DNA of 64,000 nucleotides from Nitzschia sp. DOCU1. Lineage: Eukaryota > Bacillariophyta > Bacillariophyceae > Bacillariales > Bacillariaceae. The number at the start of each line of letters is the position of its first letter. The first letter of the stretch is position 1. The notes beneath the pieces were generated by a model, which ran no database searches, was not told the DNA's origin, and saw only the letters and a program-made list of their open reading frames with translations. This document shows, piece after piece, positions 62,601 through 64,000 of this stretch. The DNA lies in contig OX595986.1 in the NCBI GenBank assembly GCA_951394045.1, forward strand, positions 1,178,001 to 1,242,000, written 5' to 3'. The position numbers and the translations under genes were made by a program.

Positions 62601-64000
62601 CTTAGGCGTAAGTGTTGCTGTTCGCAGGTATTCAATGAGCGGTTTCGGGTCACTGCTCCACTTGAGAGTGTCCAGATTGGCAAACAGAAAATCGATAGCT
62701 ACTGATTTGCGCACTCCAATGGCAACAAGAAATTCATCCGAGATGCCCATGTGTTTGAGAGTTTGCGAAACCTTATGAAAGTTCCCAATGCCGTCAAATG
62801 CTTCTAGTTCCGCCGAATATAGATACAAATTTGATGGGCAGTCTGCACAGTACGAAGTCGGTATGACAGAATCAAAGGGAATGCAACGGCGTTCTTTGAA
62901 CACGGTCTCGCAGAAACCACCAAAAATGGATTGCTCGTGAGGAGGCCGTCTCGTGTACTCCTGACTCAATGTCGCAAGAACTTGAAGACGTAACTTCTCA
63001 TCTTCAGGCTGTCCAGAATTCATGCATTCGTGATGACTGATAAACTCAATCCAGATTTCGATTGGAAGAGCTTCAAACCATGCTCGCAGTGACGAATCCG
63101 TGAGAGTGCGTAACGTGACAGCGTCCTGGATCCCCTTTGGAAGGACAGAGTCTGGCATCGGTAGTGTATCGATGGAATACCCACTGCCCATCCGAATTTT
63201 GTCCTTGTCAAGGTAGAATAAGAAGTCTCTCAGCTTGAATACCGGGACGGTATCGCTCTCCTCTTTGTACTTCATAAAGAATTGAATCCTTTCCTTAATG
63301 TCCAACGACCTCGAAGTGGAAATATGAGGATGAATTTTCTGGTACCGTACCCACCACTTGAGGAACCGTATCACTTTTTCTTCTTCCAAAACTTCCTGGG
63401 ATAGCTTTTCAGCCAAATCATTCAAGTTCAAGGGCTGGCATTGTGCAATGACATTGTGATATTCTTCGGCGTTGGTGTAGACAATCGCACGAACAACATT
63501 ATCTTTGCAAAAGGCTTCCATACCCTTGCACGGTAAACGCGCCACATCTCCAGCCACGACGCCGGTTCGAGTCAACACGGGAGGTGCCTTTTCCGGCAAA
63601 CAGCGCGAAAAGCCTTGCGCTAGAGCAGTTCCGACAGTGGGATCTGGAGTCGACTGCCGCGGACAAAATGATTGCATAAGCAGGATCGCCTGATGTTCTT
63701 CCGCACACAATGGCCGTGGGTCCCGAGGATGAATCAGCTCGGCGCCATCATCCGCAAACTCTTCCACCCTGTTGACAACTTTGACAATCGTCTTTTTGAC
63801 TCCCTTTGCCATGTACTTTGCGAACCCCCAGACTCGAGATGTCTTGCCGTTGTTGCCTTCGTCATTCTCCGTCGAGACAGTTTGATCCGCCGTCGTTACA
63901 GTATCGTCATCGTCGTCTCCGCTACTTGGTGCCTTGATAAAACCAGCTGAAGTGGGTGCCTTTTTCTTCTTTTCTTCCTCTTCTTTCAGTAGCTGCTCTT
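59697..64000 (-). CDS. Large DUF3684-like protein, 5' end beyond the window; HELAH motif at C-terminus
   Basis: The frame is open from its stop at 59697 to the window edge (64000), so the gene is partial; the Met at 63812 is internal. At least 1433 residues are visible. The edge part is acidic and Lys-rich (KEEEEKKKKAPTSAGF). The bulk resembles, in my judgement, fungal DUF3684 proteins, which are sacsin-like with an N-terminal Hsp90-type ATPase; that ATPase would lie outside the window. From the Met at 63812, a CUE/UBA-like segment (LKQMFPGADENYIRNRLG) lies at about 1045-1090. Near the end YAHELAHSLVSGHGKEHGFY (about 1328-1347) carries HExxHxxxxxH, the spacing of a metzincin zinc site. The family call is moderate. 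Confidence 0.72.
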   Translation of the reverse strand, partial: EQLLKEEEEKKKKAPTSAGFIKAPSSGDDDDDTVTTADQTVSTENDEGNNGKTSRVWGFAKYMAKGVKKTIVKVVNRVEEFADDGAELIHPRDPRPLCAEEHQAILLMQSFCPRQSTPDPTVGTALAQGFSRCLPEKAPPVLTRTGVVAGDVARLPCKGMEAFCKDNVVRAIVYTNAEEYHNVIAQCQPLNLNDLAEKLSQEVLEEEKVIRFLKWWVRYQKIHPHISTSRSLDIKERIQFFMKYKEESDTVPVFKLRDFLFYLDKDKIRMGSGYSIDTLPMPDSVLPKGIQDAVTLRTLTDSSLRAWFEALPIEIWIEFISHHECMNSGQPEDEKLRLQVLATLSQEYTRRPPHEQSIFGGFCETVFKERRCIPFDSVIPTSYCADCPSNLYLYSAELEAFDGIGNFHKVSQTLKHMGISDEFLVAIGVRKSVAIDFLFANLDTLKWSSDPKPLIEYLRTATLTPKDVSKLKTTQYLPCENDVNRMFAPHELYLPDRELRMFPFLKLLQWPSQDEITDRSLNGRFLVGLGMKVLPPLTQILKYIAEQVDDDKMRVRCLEFVSKKLGSGGAYQDEYMRIGRAERLKLTFLPCMVLSPLDGEKKKGLYSVLTCCSDERCSVMGFAVIDPALGDTAKLFGNIFKCVKEPDPGALIQQLRMLVSSAKQSLQKSKMPERSVVAQKILKAFSDIFQYLSSRTSEIQRLLSGLENEDFIPCEVQGQVEWFRPNAVFFKSEQENGDSVTESLFHVVEFSPFLAAAGVKQEASTKDIFRLMIENPQSVLMALKTEEKYRMFLRRVAAHRPFNRVTPDIRDSPFLLAYSVSGADSNEKSQYELAKAKDIYIIDNSFFGRMFPVKRAPPESDLEEFYALIGSKYISKEVEKKFDVIGATQRETRLTAALLERIRERSPLLVSPSVTSRPLVANAASVLDDKHLEVYEATELKAVYSLEKSVRSQQTTCCSRPGSSRKNLLYVTSNFDWFDVGYAIGELILQRCQLEDAFFISSLLEAPLEQLRARGFPVDRIIKPEPIPEPDPPVPSPPPTPKERAASSKPAEGSDAGRPVAASSSSVSQAASAETGGQRDSKAEIAEDKPGDGSGVGATSKPPISQDDYVRALKQMFPGADENYIRNRLGRDPSMEDVRALAEEMAMGGYPEQAQGASRDDHGHHDDASNELNKPNKLLGSKKLGRVFNGLRGSNFGGATGNGGGRIRQSAAGASAAGPSGPGDWRNDSNTPVPPEVDASSHHNMEKILENTVQASRSVDPNGVLSPEVNVSVPEGLDKGQTCEVIPGNDLRPFRETQNKIQVFSARKHPSSHDFLQSNVDVVESFAVVLERLNVIFGLPLSSIAIFHDPTGGVIAFNLNRSLYFNVRFFFALHYSKNVHQTRACYSYWFTTYAHELAHSLVSGHGKEHGFYTESYVTLYLPKVVALMAQMES

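Overview
The window reads as nuclear DNA of a diatom, most likely a pennate one, though the species cannot be named from the sequence. The evidence is: short GT..AG introns of about 60-120 nt, present in fewer than half of the genes; eukaryote-only proteins (RPN13, a proteasome alpha subunit, exosome RRP43, GRP170/HYOU1); plastid or thylakoid-lumen type leaders; LRR, HMG-box and short regulatory-looking proteins of a diatom style; and a Crypton-type tyrosine-recombinase transposon. Gene density is about one gene per 2.1 kb on both strands, with no operons. Several open frames only begin at TTG or GTG, so starts here were moved to the first plausible ATG, and split genes were joined by hand at GT/AG sites. 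No RNA gene or CRISPR array was seen.

Layout. 0-8.6 kb: signal-peptide SET-domain protein (-), two tandem paralogous membrane proteins (-), an LRR protein (+) and the proteasome ubiquitin receptor RPN13/ADRM1 (-). 8.9-15.5 kb: a 63-aa one-helix membrane protein (+), a Rossmann-fold NAD(P)-binding protein (-), a MAPEG/MGST3-like gene with an apparent 1-nt frameshift (+), a centrin-like EF-hand protein (-), an unknown 254-aa protein (-) and exosome RRP43 (+). 15.7-23 kb: PPi-dependent phosphofructokinase (-), ER chaperone GRP170/HYOU1 (-), a lumen-type LTO1-like thioredoxin (+) and proteasome PSMA2 (-). 23.4-25.7 kb: an intact 766-codon Crypton transposase (-). 26-37 kb: two members of a small paralogous family (26.2 and 34.8 kb), a 1146-aa protein with two tandem O-fucosyltransferase-like domains (+), a basic/acidic low-complexity protein (-), a two-copy ~145-bp tandem duplication and a type II glycosyltransferase-like protein (+). 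37.2-43.4 kb: a single-exon 2060-aa ankyrin-pseudokinase (-). 44-56 kb: a voltage-sensor protein without a pore (+), an acidic protein (-), a DUF218 membrane protein (+), an HMG-box protein whose box is split by an acidic insert (+), an LRR protein (+) and an MFS transporter with a plastid-type leader (-). 56.4-64 kb: a BTB/T1-like protein with a long disordered tail (+), then a large gene (-) that runs off the right edge, has a CUE-like segment and ends in a HELAH metallopeptidase-like motif.

How the genes relate. Four housekeeping genes concern protein or RNA turnover (RPN13, PSMA2, GRP170, RRP43), but they do not form one module. The least conventional material is the Crypton, the double O-fucosyltransferase, the ankyrin-pseudokinase, the pore-less channel-like protein and the edge gene. 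Intergenic gaps of 0.3-1.6 kb otherwise look like ordinary promoters and UTRs.
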